Origin: Mesodorylaimus sp. YZB2_4 | Taxonomy: Eukaryota > Nematoda > Enoplea > Dorylaimida > Dorylaimidae | Assembly: GCA_030248295.1 (NCBI GenBank) | Contig: JASANH010001028.1 | Coordinates: 496,001 to 560,000, forward strand | DNA length: 64,000 nt | Direction: 5' to 3' | Translations under genes and position numbers: made by a program | Notes under the pieces: generated by a model | What the model was told of the DNA's origin: nothing | The model's input: the letters and a program-made list of their open reading frames with translations, nothing else | Databases searched by the model: none | Shown: piece by piece, positions 1 to 11,639 of the stretch | Numbering within the stretch: the first letter of the stretch is position 1 | How the letters are laid out: each line of letters begins with the position of its first letter

Positions 1-1522
1 CAGTAGCAGGTGGTAGCTGCGGAATTGATATTCCTGAAGTCTTGGATGCTGGGTGGTCAGTGGTATCTGTAGCAGGGGTCTCCTCTTGTAATAGTGCTAT
101 TCCTGGTGGGTTGGTTCCTTGTTTTACAGCAGGCCCTACAGCAGTGCGCCCCTCTGGCAATGTCGATATTCCTAATGGGCTCGACCCAAGTGTAACAGCG
201 GGTTTTGTAGCAGAAGATTTCTCTGGGAGTGGCGATAATCCTGGAGAGCTAGGGACATGTTTTACAGCAGGCGCAGTAGCAGGGCGACCCTCTGGCATTA
301 GCGATGATACAGGAGGGTTCTCTGTAGCATAGTGGACCTCTGGCAATGGCGATATATCTGGTGGAGAGGTTCCATGCTTCACTGATGGCCTTGTAGCAGG
401 GTGCTCCTCTTGTACTGATGATATTCTTGGTGGGTTGGATCCATTTTGAATCATGGGATCAGTAGCAGGTGGTAGGGATATTCCAAGTGTGTTAGATGAA
501 GGATTGACAGCTTGACCTGCCGCATGTACTTCTGGCAATATCGACATTTCTTGGGGACTTGTTACATGCTTGATAGAATCAGCTGTAGCAGGGCGCCCAT
601 CTGGCAATGTCGATATTTCATTAGGGTCAGCTCTAGGTTTTGAAGTGCGCTCTGCAGCACTGTGTACTTCTGACAGTGGCGATATTCCAGAAAGGGTAAG
701 TCCATGATTTACATCAGGCTCTTTAACAGAGGGCACCTCTGGGAATGGCGATAATCTTGGTGAGTTGGTTGCATGTTCCACTGTGGGCTCCGAAGCAGGT
801 GGTAGCTGCAACATCGAGGATACTCCTGAAGTGCTGGATGCTGGTTTGTCAGAGGCATCTGTAGCAGGGGTCATCTCTTGTAATGGTGATATTCCTGGTG
901 GGTTCGACCAATGTGTCACTGCGGGTTTGGTAGCGGAGGGTATCTCTGGGAATGGCGATAATCCCAGAGAGCTGGCGCCATGTGTCACTGCTGGCTCTGT
1001 AGCAAAGGGTATCTCAATCAATGACGATATTCCAGGAGTTTTGGGTCCATGCTCTACACTTTTCTCAGTATGTTGATGAAGCTGTAACATTGGGTATGTT
1101 CTTGGAGTGTTAGATAGAGGTTTGATAGAGGTATCTGTAGTAGGATATGTCTCTGGCAGTGGCAAGATTCTTGTAGGGCTGGTTGCATGGCTTACATTAG
1201 GGTCTGTAGCATGAAGCATCTCTGGCACTGTCGATATTCTGGGCGGATTGGTTCTAGGCTTTATTGTGTGCTCGGTCTTGGGGAATACCACTAGTAGGGA
1301 TGTCACATTTTCATTGTTTGCGCTATTTTTGATTCTAGACTGCGTAGTAGGCGCTACAAGTGGCACAGGGAACATTGCTGGTAAGCTGGAACGCATATCT
1401 TTTGTTGTCTTAGTAGTATGGCTGACAACAGGGGGCCATGGGTAAATTTGATGCTTAATGCTTGAATATACTAATCCAGTCGGTGATGACCCACTTTCCA
1501 TGATGTGTTGAGCCACATTCAG
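1..1522 (-). CDS. Mucin-like Ser/Thr/Pro-rich repeat exon, partial (runs off left edge)
   Basis: The minus strand is open from 1522 to the window edge, more than 507 codons without a stop. It begins behind an acceptor (TTTTTACAG) at 1523-1531. The product is rich in Pro, Ser, Thr and Ala and is made of degenerate repeats of about 22-33 residues, with recurring pieces such as PPGIS, PLPE and ATxPAV. They resemble the 23-residue repeats of the gene at 3776-9538. The strong donor at 3770-3775 ends its exon in phase 0 and this exon opens in phase 0, so I read it as the next exon of the same gene across a 2.25 kb intron. That join is inference. The likely role is an O-glycosylated secreted or surface protein; any membrane anchor would lie outside the window. 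Plus-strand ORFs here are shadows. Alternative: a separate neighbouring mucin gene whose first exon I cannot find. Confidence 0.65.
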   Translation of the reverse strand, partial: MNVAQHIMESGSSPTGLVYSSIKHQIYPWPPVVSHTTKTTKDMRSSLPAMFPVPLVAPTTQSRIKNSANNENVTSLLVVFPKTEHTIKPRTNPPRISTVPEMLHATDPNVSHATSPTRILPLPETYPTTDTSIKPLSNTPRTYPMLQLHQHTEKSVEHGPKTPGISSLIEIPFATEPAVTHGASSLGLSPFPEIPSATKPAVTHWSNPPGISPLQEMTPATDASDKPASSTSGVSSMLQLPPASEPTVEHATNSPRLSPFPEVPSVKEPDVNHGLTLSGISPLSEVHSAAERTSKPRADPNEISTLPDGRPATADSIKHVTSPQEMSILPEVHAAGQAVNPSSNTLGISLPPATDPMIQNGSNPPRISSVQEEHPATRPSVKHGTSPPDISPLPEVHYATENPPVSSLMPEGRPATAPAVKHVPSSPGLSPLPEKSSATKPAVTLGSSPLGISTLPEGRTAVGPAVKQGTNPPGIALLQEETPATDTTDHPASKTSGISIPQLPPAT

Positions 1523-2019
1523 CTGTAAAAAGGAAAGTTTCTCGAATTCGGGTTTGTTGAGTTGTACGGGGCTTGGGAAACTGTGGCAGTGGACAAGCTA
1601 GGCGTTAGTTTTTTTTCTGTTTGATACTCAACTTGGCTTGTTGCAGCATGTTTTCAAAAGTGTGAACTGTTTCTGATGCTTTTTGCTGACAAAGGACCCG
1701 TGCAAAAAATGAAAGACAAAAAAGAAAAAACGACAAAGTACAACAGTACTGTGCTCTTGTAGGCTTAAGCTTTAGACACGAAGCTTTAGATTCCTGTCTC
1801 GCTCTCGCAATACAGCAGAAGGGAATCCTAGTGTGTGAAACGCAAACAGGTTGTTTCTGAAAATTTGATTGGGCAACTTAGTTGAGCAGTGCATGTACAT
1901 AAAGCAAAAAGTCGAACATCGTTCATACAGATTTAAATTCTTCCCAAATCGTAGCTCGCTAATTACTTGTGCCAAGACCTCTAGAAAGTGGGAGCGTTGA
2001 AGTGGCATCATAAATCCAC

Positions 2020-3603
2020 ATGGGGGCCATCCATAAAGGTCGACCGCCGCCTTTGGGAGGGAGGGGGGGTAGCGAAAAGTGGTCAGCTGCGGTTGGGGGA
2101 GGGGTGGGTGGCCGATGGTCGACTGCAGTAAGTCTTAATATTTTTGTAACAAAAATGCTTTGTCATCTTCACCAGTAGCGCGTGCTCAAGCATTCAGACA
2201 TTTTTGTCTTCTTTTGCCCTTCGTCGTTAAATCTCGAAAATCTCGTTAATTCTGGTCCATCAGGACTTTGATTGCCAACTGGAATGTCAATCGAAAGGGG
2301 AAAGTTGGGAGCAGACGTGGCTCAGTTGGCTGAGCTGTTTTTTTCTTTCGTTTATGTGTCCTGCTTTGTCAGTGCACGATTTGTGCTTTGCAGTCGAAGT
2401 AATAACGTTACAATCAATACAATACAATCAAGGTGTTGTTCCCGCATTACTTGGGGCAGCAACCCTGAATGAGAGGCCGCAAAGGACTACTCTGGTAAGG
2501 ACGCGCAGTGTATGCCTGTTCTCAGAGGGGGGGGCAGATCTTTGACAGCGATTTAGTTCTGTCGCTGGCTCTGCGCAGGGGCGACTCACCAGGTACTGTC
2601 AAGTGCAGACGCTGAGCGGCTTTAGTGGTGCAGAAAGTTCGGAATGCATCTCTCCATATTGCTTGGGCGAGTGGCTGGACTCGTCCCATATTTGATCCCT
2701 GGTGATGATAGTCGGTTTGCGAACCAGAAGCCCCCGCTGACCTTGCTCGCCAGGTCGTGGATTACTCACCCGCCACAGCGGAGAGAAAAGGCCAAAGGGC
2801 CAAATGTCTCGGCTCTTAAACACCAACAGAATTCACTACAACCCACCATCGTCCGAAAAAGTCGGTGTCTAGTCTAGGATGCTCTCGGGGGGGGGGGGGG
2901 GGGGGGGGGTGAGGGGGGACGGGCTGGCGCAGGGCCAAACTCACAAGGACTATTAAAACAAAGGGGAAAAGTTAGTGGAGGCCAATAAGGCCTAGATGCA
3001 GTTTATGTAATATCAGATTTTGCAAAAGTTACGTTACCAACGTTTTCAACGCTGAAAACCCCTGAAATTCTTAAAATTTAGTGGCGGTCACTTATTTAAT
3101 TAACTCAGAAAATATGTGATTAAAGGTCTATGTTAGGACGCGGGCAGCGACGGGCGGCTCTAGCCGACTGACGTCCCAGCCACTGAGAAAAATCCAATTG
3201 TTTTTTGAAGCGTGAACTCAATGCTTCACAATTTAATACTATCATGGGTCTTAAAATCCTGAGCAAAATAGCGACCCTCAATTTCGGCCCTGGTGTGCGC
3301 TGCCCCACGAACCCCCGAGCCTGAATGGATTCATCGCCGTTGGGAGGGGGCTCAGGGTGGTCTAAACCTCCCTCCCCTATGAGCCAGAATAAAACAAATT
3401 TGTCTCGAAGGTGAAAGCGTTTTGTCAGGCTCAGGAGCGCATAAGATGCATTTTTTAAAAAAATTGGCTTGAAATGGGGTTATGACTGAAATGGTCGACC
3501 ATTTTTGAGGGGGGTCAGCAAGAAGTGGTCGGCATGCGGTCGAGGGGGAGAGGTTAAAAAATTCGAGATTTTGTGCGCTCAACATTTATGGATGGCCCCA
3601 TGT
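2020..3603. mobile_element. Candidate DNA transposon relic with short terminal inverted repeats
   Basis: GGGGCCATCCATAAA near 2023-2037 recurs as its reverse complement at about 3586-3600, within an 18-base match having one difference. I recall very similar GGGKCATCCATAAA termini on invertebrate DNA transposons. Just inside each end lies a related G-rich segment in direct orientation (around 2070-2115 and 3505-3555, sharing AGTGGTC). No transposase is readable. SINE pieces lie inside it, so it is composite. Confidence 0.4.
2311..2880 (+). repeat. Two adjacent tRNA-derived SINE-like fragments
   Basis: The first fragment has an A-box-like TGGCTCAGTTGG at 2318-2329 and a B-box-side segment near 2435-2465. 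The second (2553-2880) matches, in opposite orientation, the repeats at 35940-36250 and 36637-36745. Shared parts include the box B region TTTGATCCCTGGTGATG near 2692-2708 and the following GTCGGTTTGCGAACCA. Pol III-transcribed retroposons fit this; mobility is not assessed. Confidence 0.55.
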
Positions 3604-3775
3604 AGGGAGGATCTGTTGTCAAAATGTGAGGAAAACATGTGCTTGAATGGCCTGTTGGCAAAGCGTGAAAATACCTACAACAGCAGCTTTATCTGATTCA
3701 CCTGGGAGCTGCAGCTCGTTACAGTTACTTGTACACAGCTGTAGGAGACAGAGCTCTCACCATCAGATAGCTCAC

Positions 3776-6700
3776 CTTAGTAGATGAAAAATCGCCATCG
3801 CCAGGTACAGTTTGCTGATGACGACTTGTTGAGTCCAGTTGTGCAGGCTTACTAGGAATAATATGTTGCCCATGAATATAACTGGATACTGTGGTGACAC
3901 CAGATCGTTCGCTTGAGTAATACTTACGACTAGTTTGTGGCGATATTCCGAGCGAGTGACTATCCACTAGCGAAGGGGAGGGATGAATATGTACATAACT
4001 GGATGAAGGATCCTGATGATCTATTTTGAGCTGTGAAGTAGACTCATGATCTCTTTGAGACATGGAGCTTGTTAAATGCGGTGAATATATTTCGATCTGT
4101 TGAGATACAGTTACTGATTCTTTCGGGGTTAGACCTGGAAGATTGGTGAATGCTTTCAGTGTGATATCTTCAACGACAGATGCTGCTGGTATTGAAGACA
4201 ATCCTATATTATTGGTTATCAGTTTCAGAGATGCATCTTCATGAATGAATGGTGTTCCTTTAGGGTTGGTCGACAGTTTTATTGTGATGTTTTCAGATGC
4301 AGATGCCGACAGTGCAAAGGACACTCCTGGAGAATTGGTCACAGGTTTCAGAGAGACATCTCCATGCACAGATGGTGTTGCTATCGGGGATACCTTTTGA
4401 GCATTGGATATTGGTTTTATTGTGACTTGTTCAGCAGATGCAGTTACTGCTGGTACTAAGGACACTCCTGGAGGATTTGAAATTTGTTGTTTTGTGACAT
4501 GCTCAAATATGGAAGCTTGTTGCACTGGGGGCAATCCTGGAGGATTGGTAACTGGTGACATAGTGGCATTTTGATGCACAGATGGTGTTCCTATCGAGAA
4601 TACCGTTGAAGCATTAGATATTGGTTTTATTTTGATTTGTTCAGATACAGCTACTGCTGGTACTAGGGACACTCCTAAAGGGTTGGATATTGGTTGTATT
4701 GTGACATGCTCAAATATGGGAGCTGGTTGTGCTTGGGACAATCCTGGAGAATTGGTAGCTGGTGACATAGTTGCATCTTCATGCAGATATGGTGTTTCTA
4801 TTGGGGATACCTTTGAAGCATTAGATATTGGTTTTAGTGTGATTCGATCAGATACAGTTGCTGCTGGTACCAGGGACACTCCTGGAGGGTCGGATAATGG
4901 TTGATATGAGACATGCTTAGATATGGAAGCTGGTTGTACCGGGGACAATCCTGGAGGATTGGTAACTGGTGACAGAGTGGCATCTTTATAAACAGATTCT
5001 GTTTCTATCGGAGATACCTTTGCGGCATTAGTCATTTGTTTTATTGTGACTCCCGCAAATACATTTACTGCTGGTACTGGGAGCACTCCTGGAGGGTTGG
5101 ATATTGGTTTTATTGTGACATGCTCAGATATGGAAGATGGATGTACTGTGGAAAATCCTGGAGGATTGGTCACTGGTGACATAGTTGCATCTTCTTGCAC
5201 AGATGGTGTTTCTAGTGGGGATACCTGTGGAGGATTGGATATTGGTTTTGTTGTGGCATGCTCAGATATTGAAGCTGGTTGTACTGGGGACAATACTGGA
5301 GGATTGGTTACTGGTGTTAGAGCGGCATCTCCATGCACAGATGGTGTTGCTATCGGGGTTACCTCAGGAACATTAGATATTGGTTTTATTGTGACTTGTT
5401 CAAATACAGTTGCTGCTGGTACCAGGGAGACTCCTGGAGGGTTGGATATTAGTTTTATTGTACCATGCCCAGATATGGAAGCTGGATGTACTGCGGACAA
5501 TCCTGGAGGATTGGTAACTGGTGACAGAGTGGCATCTTCATCACAGATGTGTTATTATAGAATTGGAGCATTAGTATTGGTTTACCTTCCATTATACCTT
5601 ATAAACACTACCAGGAGGGTTGGATATTAGTTTTATTGTACCATGCCCAGATATGGAAGCTGGATGTACTGCGGACAATCCTGGAGGATTGGTAAAAGGG
5701 GACATAGTTGCATCTTCTTGCACAGATGGTGTTTCTAGTGGGGATACCTGTGGAGGATTGGATACTGGTTTTGTTGTGGCATGCTCAGATATTGAAGCTG
5801 GTTGTACTGGGGACAATACTGGAGGATTAATTACTGGTGTTAGAGCGGCATCTTCATGCACAGATGGTGTTGCTATCGGGGTCACCTTAGGAACATTAGA
5901 TATTGGTTTTATTGCGACTTGTTCAGATACAGTTGCTGCTGGTACCAGGGACACTCCCGGAGGGTTGGATATTGGTTTTATTGTAACATGCTCAGATATG
6001 GAAGCTGGTTGTACTGGGGACAATACTGGAGGATTGGTAACTGGTGACAGAGTGGCATCTTTATAAACAGATTCTGTTTCTATCGGAGATACCTTTGCGG
6101 CATTAGTTATTGGTTTTATTGTGACTCCTGCAGATACAGTCACTGCTGGTACTAGGAGCACTCCTGGAGGGTTGGATATTGGTTTTATTGTGACGTGCTC
6201 AGATATGGAAGATGGATGTACTGTGGAAAATCCTGGAGGATTGGTAACTGGTGACATAATTGCATCTTCTTGCACAGATGGTGTTTCTAGTGGGGATACC
6301 TGTGAAGGACTGGATATTGGTTTTGTTGTGGCATGCTCAGATATTGAAGATGGTTGTACTGGGGACAATACTGGAGGACTAATTACTGGTGTTAGAGCGG
6401 CATCTTCATGCACAGATGGTGTTGCTATCGGGGTTACCTTAGGAACATTAGATATTGGTTTTATTGCGACTTGTTCAGATACAGTTGCTGCTGGTACCAG
6501 GGACACTCCCGGAGGGTTGGATATTGGTTTTATTGTAACATGCTCAGATATGGAAGCTGGATGTACTGTGGACACTCCTGGAGGATTGGTAACTGTTGTC
6601 AGAGTGGCATCTTCATGCACAGATGGTGTTATTATTGAGGATACCTTTGGAGCATTAGATATTGGTTTCATTGTGACTTGTCCAGATTGAGTTACTGCTG

Positions 6701-9538
6701 GTACTAGGGACACTCCCGGAGGGTTGGATATTGGTTTTATTGTGACATGCTCAGATATTGAAGATAGATGTACTGTGGAAAATCCTGGAGGATTGGTAAC
6801 TGGTGACATAGTTGCATCTTCTTGCACTGATGTTGTTTCTAGTGGGGATACCTTTGAAGCATTGGATATTGGTTTTAGTGTGATTCGATCAGATACAGTT
6901 GCTGCTGGTACCAGGGACACTCCTGGAGGGTCGGATATTGGTTGAATTGAGACATGCTCAGATATGGAAGCTTGTTGTACCGGGGACAATCCTGGAGGAT
7001 TGGTAGCTGGTGACAGAGTGGCATCTTCAGAAACAGATTCTGTTTTTATCAGAGATACCTTTGCGGCATTAGTTATTGGTTTCATTGTGACTCCTGCAGA
7101 TACAGTTACTGCTGGTACTAGGAGCACTACTGGAGGGTTGGATATTGGTTTTATTGTGATATGCTCAGATATGGAAGATGGATGTACTGTGGAAAATCCT
7201 GGAGGATTGGTAACTGGTGACATAGTTGCATCTTCTTGCACAGATAGTGTTTCTATTGGGGATACCTGTGGAGGATTGAATATTGGTTTTGTTGTGGCAT
7301 GCTCAGATATTGAAGATGGTTGTACTGGGGACAATACTGGAGGATTGGTTACTGGTGGTAGAGCGGCATCTTCATGCACAGATGGTGTTGCTATCGGGGT
7401 TACCTTAGGAACATTAGATATTGGTTTTATTGCGACTTGTTCAGATACAGTTGCTGCTGGTACCAGGGACACTCCCGGAGGGTTGGATATTGGTTTTATT
7501 GTAACATGCTCAGATATGGAAGCTGGATGTACTGTGGACACTCCTGGAGGATTGGTAACTGTTGTCAGAGTGGCATCTTCATGCACAGATGGTGTTATTA
7601 TTGAGGATACCTTTGGAGCATTAGATATTGGTTTCATTGTGACTTGTCCCGATTGAGTTACTGCTGGTACTAGGGACACTCCAGGAGGGTTGGATATTGG
7701 TTTTATTGAGGCATGTTCAGATATAGAGGCGTGTGGAACTGAGGATAATCCTGGAGGATCAGTGACTAGTTTAAGTGTGTAATCTTCAGGTACAGATACT
7801 GGTTTAACTGAGGAGAATCCCACAGGACTGCTTGTTTGTTTAGTTTCGATGTCTTGAGAAGTATATCTAGCTGGTGCAAGAGATAGTCCTGAATGACTTG
7901 TTTTTGGTTCCATTGTGATGGTACTCTCACTGTGCCACATTTCTGGAGTTGGTAAAGTTTTTGATAGGGAGGAAAAATGTCCAATAAAAGTTGATTTTGG
8001 TTCAGTTGGATTTCCTTCCTCGCTAGGTGATTGCCGCAGCATCTCTGAGACTGTTGAGGACACTTGTCTTAATGGGGACACTGGTATCTCACTTATCACT
8101 TCACTCGCCACTGCAATAGTGTTATCAGAAAGCGTTTTAAAGGTTTGCCTTGTAGTTTGTATCAGATTCGTTGTTACGTCTTCTAGTCTTCCTGTTAAAG
8201 ATGAGGCCTGAATGAATGTGAATGATGGGCTGATTTGTTGCGCTGTAGGAGGGTTGGGTTTCGCAAGCCATGAGAACTTTGTTGCTCCAAAATTTGGATA
8301 TATTGGAACTGAATTAGGCATTTGGGATTTTGTGGTTGGGGGAAGTGATCTTGGAGAACTATGGTAAAATGTGGAGATTCCGCTTTGTACAGATTGTGGT
8401 GCAGTTGAAGCAATATCAGATGCAGACAAAGGAGAATATGTTTTCAGGGTATTAGCTGTGATTTGAGTGTTTGTATTGAGGAAGTGAGTGATGGCGGCAC
8501 TTCCTAAAGGGGTTAATTGCGTAGTTCTTGCCGTCGAAGGGACAATTTGTCCACTTGTGATTATGTTGAGTGGTTTGCCAGAAGAAGTAATTCCTCCAGA
8601 TGTCTCTGGTATTGTCTCTGTTATCCCTACGGGCGTGAAAGTGAAGGTTGATTGTTCTTTGGTAGGCATTCCTTCCGTGGCTCCGCTAGACATTTGCGCA
8701 GATATTACCATGGATGTAGAAAGAGAATTTAACAATCTAGTTGGCGCTGCTTTCTCACTGTTATCTGGACTTTCTGACACAAAATATGCGACGGATGGGG
8801 TTCCCGTGCTGTTGGCAGCAGTGGCTATGGTATCAGCTTGTGACTCCCTCCATGTTTGGGTTAATGGTGAAGTGTCACTGAATTGCTCTGCGAGAGTAGT
8901 CGGTGATTGACTGATTTGTTCTGCTGTAAGAGGGTTGGGTTTCGCAAGCCATGAGAATATCGTTGTCCCAAACGTTGGGTATATTGTAACTGAATTAGAT
9001 CTCTGGGTTGTGCTTCTAACGGCAGGTGATTCTGAGGAACCATTGCGAAATGTGGAGATATCGTTCAGAATAGATTGAGATGCTGTTGAACTGCTGATAA
9101 GATCTGCTGCAAGTGACTGAGAATATGTTGCAAAGATATCTGTTGCGATTTGACCGACTGCATTGTCTGTTTGTTTGGATGGAGGATTTTCATGGGCTGT
9201 AGTAAAAAAAGAAGCGACACTATTGCCTGTTTTCTCGTTGGTCGACTGTGACATCGAGGGGATGCTGGAAGAGGAAAAATCAGGCGATGCCGTTGTTACA
9301 GTGTTTGTTTCTTCCCTATTGTCTAGCGTAAGTGATTCTTGGATGGTGGACGCATCTTTGGCCGTGTATCCACCCGCCATTGCTGTTTGTTGTAGGGTAA
9401 TTGGCAAATGAGGCTTTTCAAGCCATGACAAGGAATGGTGAAACACTAAACAAAAATTGTCGCAGCAGCGACATGTCACATTAGAGTAGAAGAAAACTTA
9501 CTCGTTGTCAGCAACGCTAACAAGAAGATGTTTCCCAT
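3776..9538 (-). CDS. Mucin-like secreted protein with long 23-residue repeat array
   Basis: Exon 1 (9502-9538) encodes MGNIFLLALLTT, the core of a signal peptide, and ends at GTAAGT. Exon 2 (5612-9445) follows a TTTGTTTAG acceptor. Exon 3 (3776-5490) ends at a GTGAGC donor. Together they give 1,862 codons in one frame. The N-terminal ~550 residues are Ser/Thr-rich and contain two related blocks centred on FSWLAKPNP. The rest is a tandem array of about 23 residues (NPPGVSLVPA, then SEQVTIKPIS, with variants). Such proteins are typically O-glycosylated mucus, cuticle or glycocalyx components; that role is inferred from composition. The junction at 5491-5611 is uncertain: read as genomic DNA the frame stops at 5592. 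A 121-bp GT-AG intron restores it, but a true frameshift or assembly error is possible. The gene probably continues into 1-1522. Plus-strand ORFs of 150-230 codons here are shadows of the repeats. Confidence 0.75.
4100..7800 (-). repeat. 69-bp (23-codon) coding tandem repeat array with higher-order 966-bp copies
   Basis: The array of the mucin-like gene is built from three alternating 23-codon subtypes (NPPGVSLVPA type, NAPKVSPIET type, NPPGLSPVQP type), so a 207-bp unit recurs. Larger blocks are almost identical: about 6365-6720 matches 7331-7690, an offset of 966 bp, exactly 14 x 69. The segment near 5620-6060 similarly resembles 5440-5550 and 6400-6560. This points to recent unequal exchange. 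Confidence 0.85.
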
Positions 9539-9575
9539 TTTGGCAAAAACTTGGAAACTGAGTCGTTGTGCTCTT

Positions 9576-9582
9576 CTATATA
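9576..9582 (-). promoter_or_regulatory. TATA box of the mucin-like gene
   Basis: TATATAG on the minus strand lies 38 bases before the ATG at 9538. This would give a very short 5' UTR. It supports 9538 as the true start. Confidence 0.5.
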
Positions 9583-9583
9583 A

Positions 9584-10352
9584 CGTTAGAACAATTTACG
9601 GTACTCGTAGTTCGAGCTTTTAGTAAGCTTCTGAAAAACCTACCTGTTATAATGAGTCCTTGAAGTAGGCAAAGATGCTGAGCATGCCTCCTAGGTGGCA
9701 GCAGCTCGAAAATTAATGCCTATGTATCCTCTATTACCGAACGATGGTGCTGTTATTATGGGTAATTTTAGGTTTTTACTGTCTCAGTCATTTTTCACAG
9801 GGCTGAGTCACCAAGGGAACCGGGACACCGTTGCTAACACAAAACAAAAGGTTTCTTCAACCTTCTATTTTCTAGACATCGTCGAGAACGAATTTTTTCT
9901 TAGGTCTAGCTGTTACAGTAGGAATGCTCAGAGTCTAGGCTCTGCTTGGCCTTCTAAGTTTTGGCAGATAAAGCTAGGAAATCTTCTTTCGAGTGGTTAC
10001 TCGTACAAGCAAAAAGAGACGTCGTGTTTTTTTTCTGAGCCTTTAGTAATAGGAATACAAGGAAACGATAAAGATGCTAGTCTGCCGCGGAATTGGAACC
10101 ATAGCTCTTTATGACCAACTAGAAAGTTAGGTAACAAACCCTTTCCTCCCGCAGAGGCTGAAACTATTATGAACGTCTATGTTTGTCTGCGTTGCTTCCC
10201 GCCAAACATTGCAAAATCCAAAGTACTGGTCATTACATGTAATTTTAATGACAGAAAAAAGGAACAAATCCAACAAAAACTTAAAATCGCTGACGTTCCC
10301 CACCCCGTACTCATAAATATTTGAGCAAAGGAGATTTTAAAAAAGCTTGCTT
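9584..10352. other. Intergenic, no supported gene
   Basis: A 139-codon plus-strand ORF (9695-10114) has no recognisable domain, low-complexity bias or splice signals that convince me. It sits between the promoter of the mucin-like gene and the 3' end of the receptor gene. I see nothing else. Confidence 0.4.
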
Positions 10353-11636
10353 TCACTTTTTGCAAACTCTTTTCTTAAAAGCGTCTCGAAATGCTTTGCT
10401 AAAAGCTACGTATGCATAAAAATGGAAACAATGTGCTAAGCAGTCAGTGGCATAAGAAAGCAAGCGCAAGCGATAAGCGGTATATCCCATATTAATGTCT
10501 TTAATCGACCTGATATAAACGTCTAAAATATTTTTTGACAAAGCGTACACTAATAAGTTAATGGCGATGGGAGTTGATTGCGAAATTTGTAGATAACACA
10601 GTTGCAAGGTTTTGGCTATTGAATCAGTATGCACCACTTCCCGTACAGCTGTTGCCAAATTGTGGTTAGCTTCTTGGTCGTCAATTTGTCTGGTAAGACG
10701 AAGCCTGAAATTTTTAATTATTTTTTTTTGCTTCAAATGTTGCTTAAAACTGCAAAAAGCTTATTGTTTCATCTTATCCACTCCTTCTTTTAAAACTGTA
10801 TTTTGATTGTTTGCTCCTGCTTACTTCCTCTTGATAGCTAGTATCATTCCAATTACGGACAGCAAAGTTGTCAGCACAGCCAATACGGCTTGCGCGTACA
10901 GAAATCCATCGAGGCCAATACTGCTAAATAACTGATAAGCTTGACTGCTTCCAACTGTCGACAAAGTGCTAACATACTTTTGTGACGAAGGATCAAAAAA
11001 AGGATGATAAGAAAAAATTTGAGGAACGCAAAAGATGATTGACACAAAAATCGATATTATCCCGACTGTCACATATACTTTTGGCCTATTTACGAAATGG
11101 AAATAGGCGGGAAGGAGGCAGGCAGTAGCTCTTTCCGCAGATAAGAAAATTGCCAGTAAATTGACGCATATAGGGAATATATTTCCTAACGGTGGTCTCA
11201 TACTAGCCATTATCCATATACATTGATAAGAGTGAGCGCATTGTTGATAATAGATGGCATAAAAACCATCCGAGGCCATACGGAGCATATAAAATATTTC
11301 CAGGACATTAATTAGTTTGAAAAATGAAAAGCACAAGGCTGAAAGCTGGTCAGATTTATGTAAAGTGAAAAGAGTAAGCACGCAGCTAATCAGACCAACC
11401 GCACTGCACATTAATCGAACAATGCCATTTACCAGGCGCCAATAATCTGTATATAGCAGGAATTTCCAGTGAGCGCAAATGAACAAATTAAAGTCGGTTA
11501 TATCAGTAAAATTTTTACTAACAGAGTATTTTCCATAAGATTTGTTTGAAAACAACAAAAACTCTGCTCCAGAATAATCGCAGGGAAACGTAATGTTTTC
11601 TTCCATATCGGAAAGAATATAGACTTCTGCCGACAT
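10353..11636 (-). CDS. Divergent 7TM receptor (chemoreceptor-like), two exons
   Basis: Exon 1 (10825-11636) encodes an extracellular N-terminus with NxS/T glycosylation sites (N24, N31, N42) and roughly five or six hydrophobic helices. An E-R pair at the end of TM3 (FLSAERATA, residues 165-173) stands where DRY sits in class A receptors. Exon 1 ends AAGAGGAA|GTAAGC. Exon 2 (10353-10704) follows TTTCAG and supplies the last helices with QLCYLQISQ and a basic tail (FRDAFKKR). The spliced product is 387 residues with a 120-bp intron in phase 2. The same architecture and the QLCYLQ motif appear in the broken copies at 43656 and 61146, so this is a small lineage-specific family. The ligand is unknown; a sensory role is inferred. 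A 5' fragment of a close relative lies at 22637-22945. Confidence 0.75.
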
Positions 11637-11639
11637 ACG

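Larger units (their letters stand above)
1523..3775 (-). other. Probable 2.25 kb intron of the mucin-like gene, filled with repeats
   Basis: Between the donor at 3770-3775 (GTGAGC on the minus strand) and the acceptor at 1523-1531 there is no convincing exon. It holds a candidate transposable element (2020-3603), two tRNA-like SINE pieces (2311-2490 and 2553-2880) and a run of 23 G at 2887-2909. Short ORFs here lack repeat composition or recognisable domains. Confidence 0.5.

Noticed and set aside
4241-7656. Plus-strand ORFs of 60-230 codons across the mucin array
   Set aside because: They are antisense shadows: a 69-bp repeat keeps the complementary frame open. The minus strand has the signal peptide, TATA box and splice sites.
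9695-10114. 139-codon plus ORF
   Set aside because: No domain, signal peptide or splice support; length is within chance for this composition.
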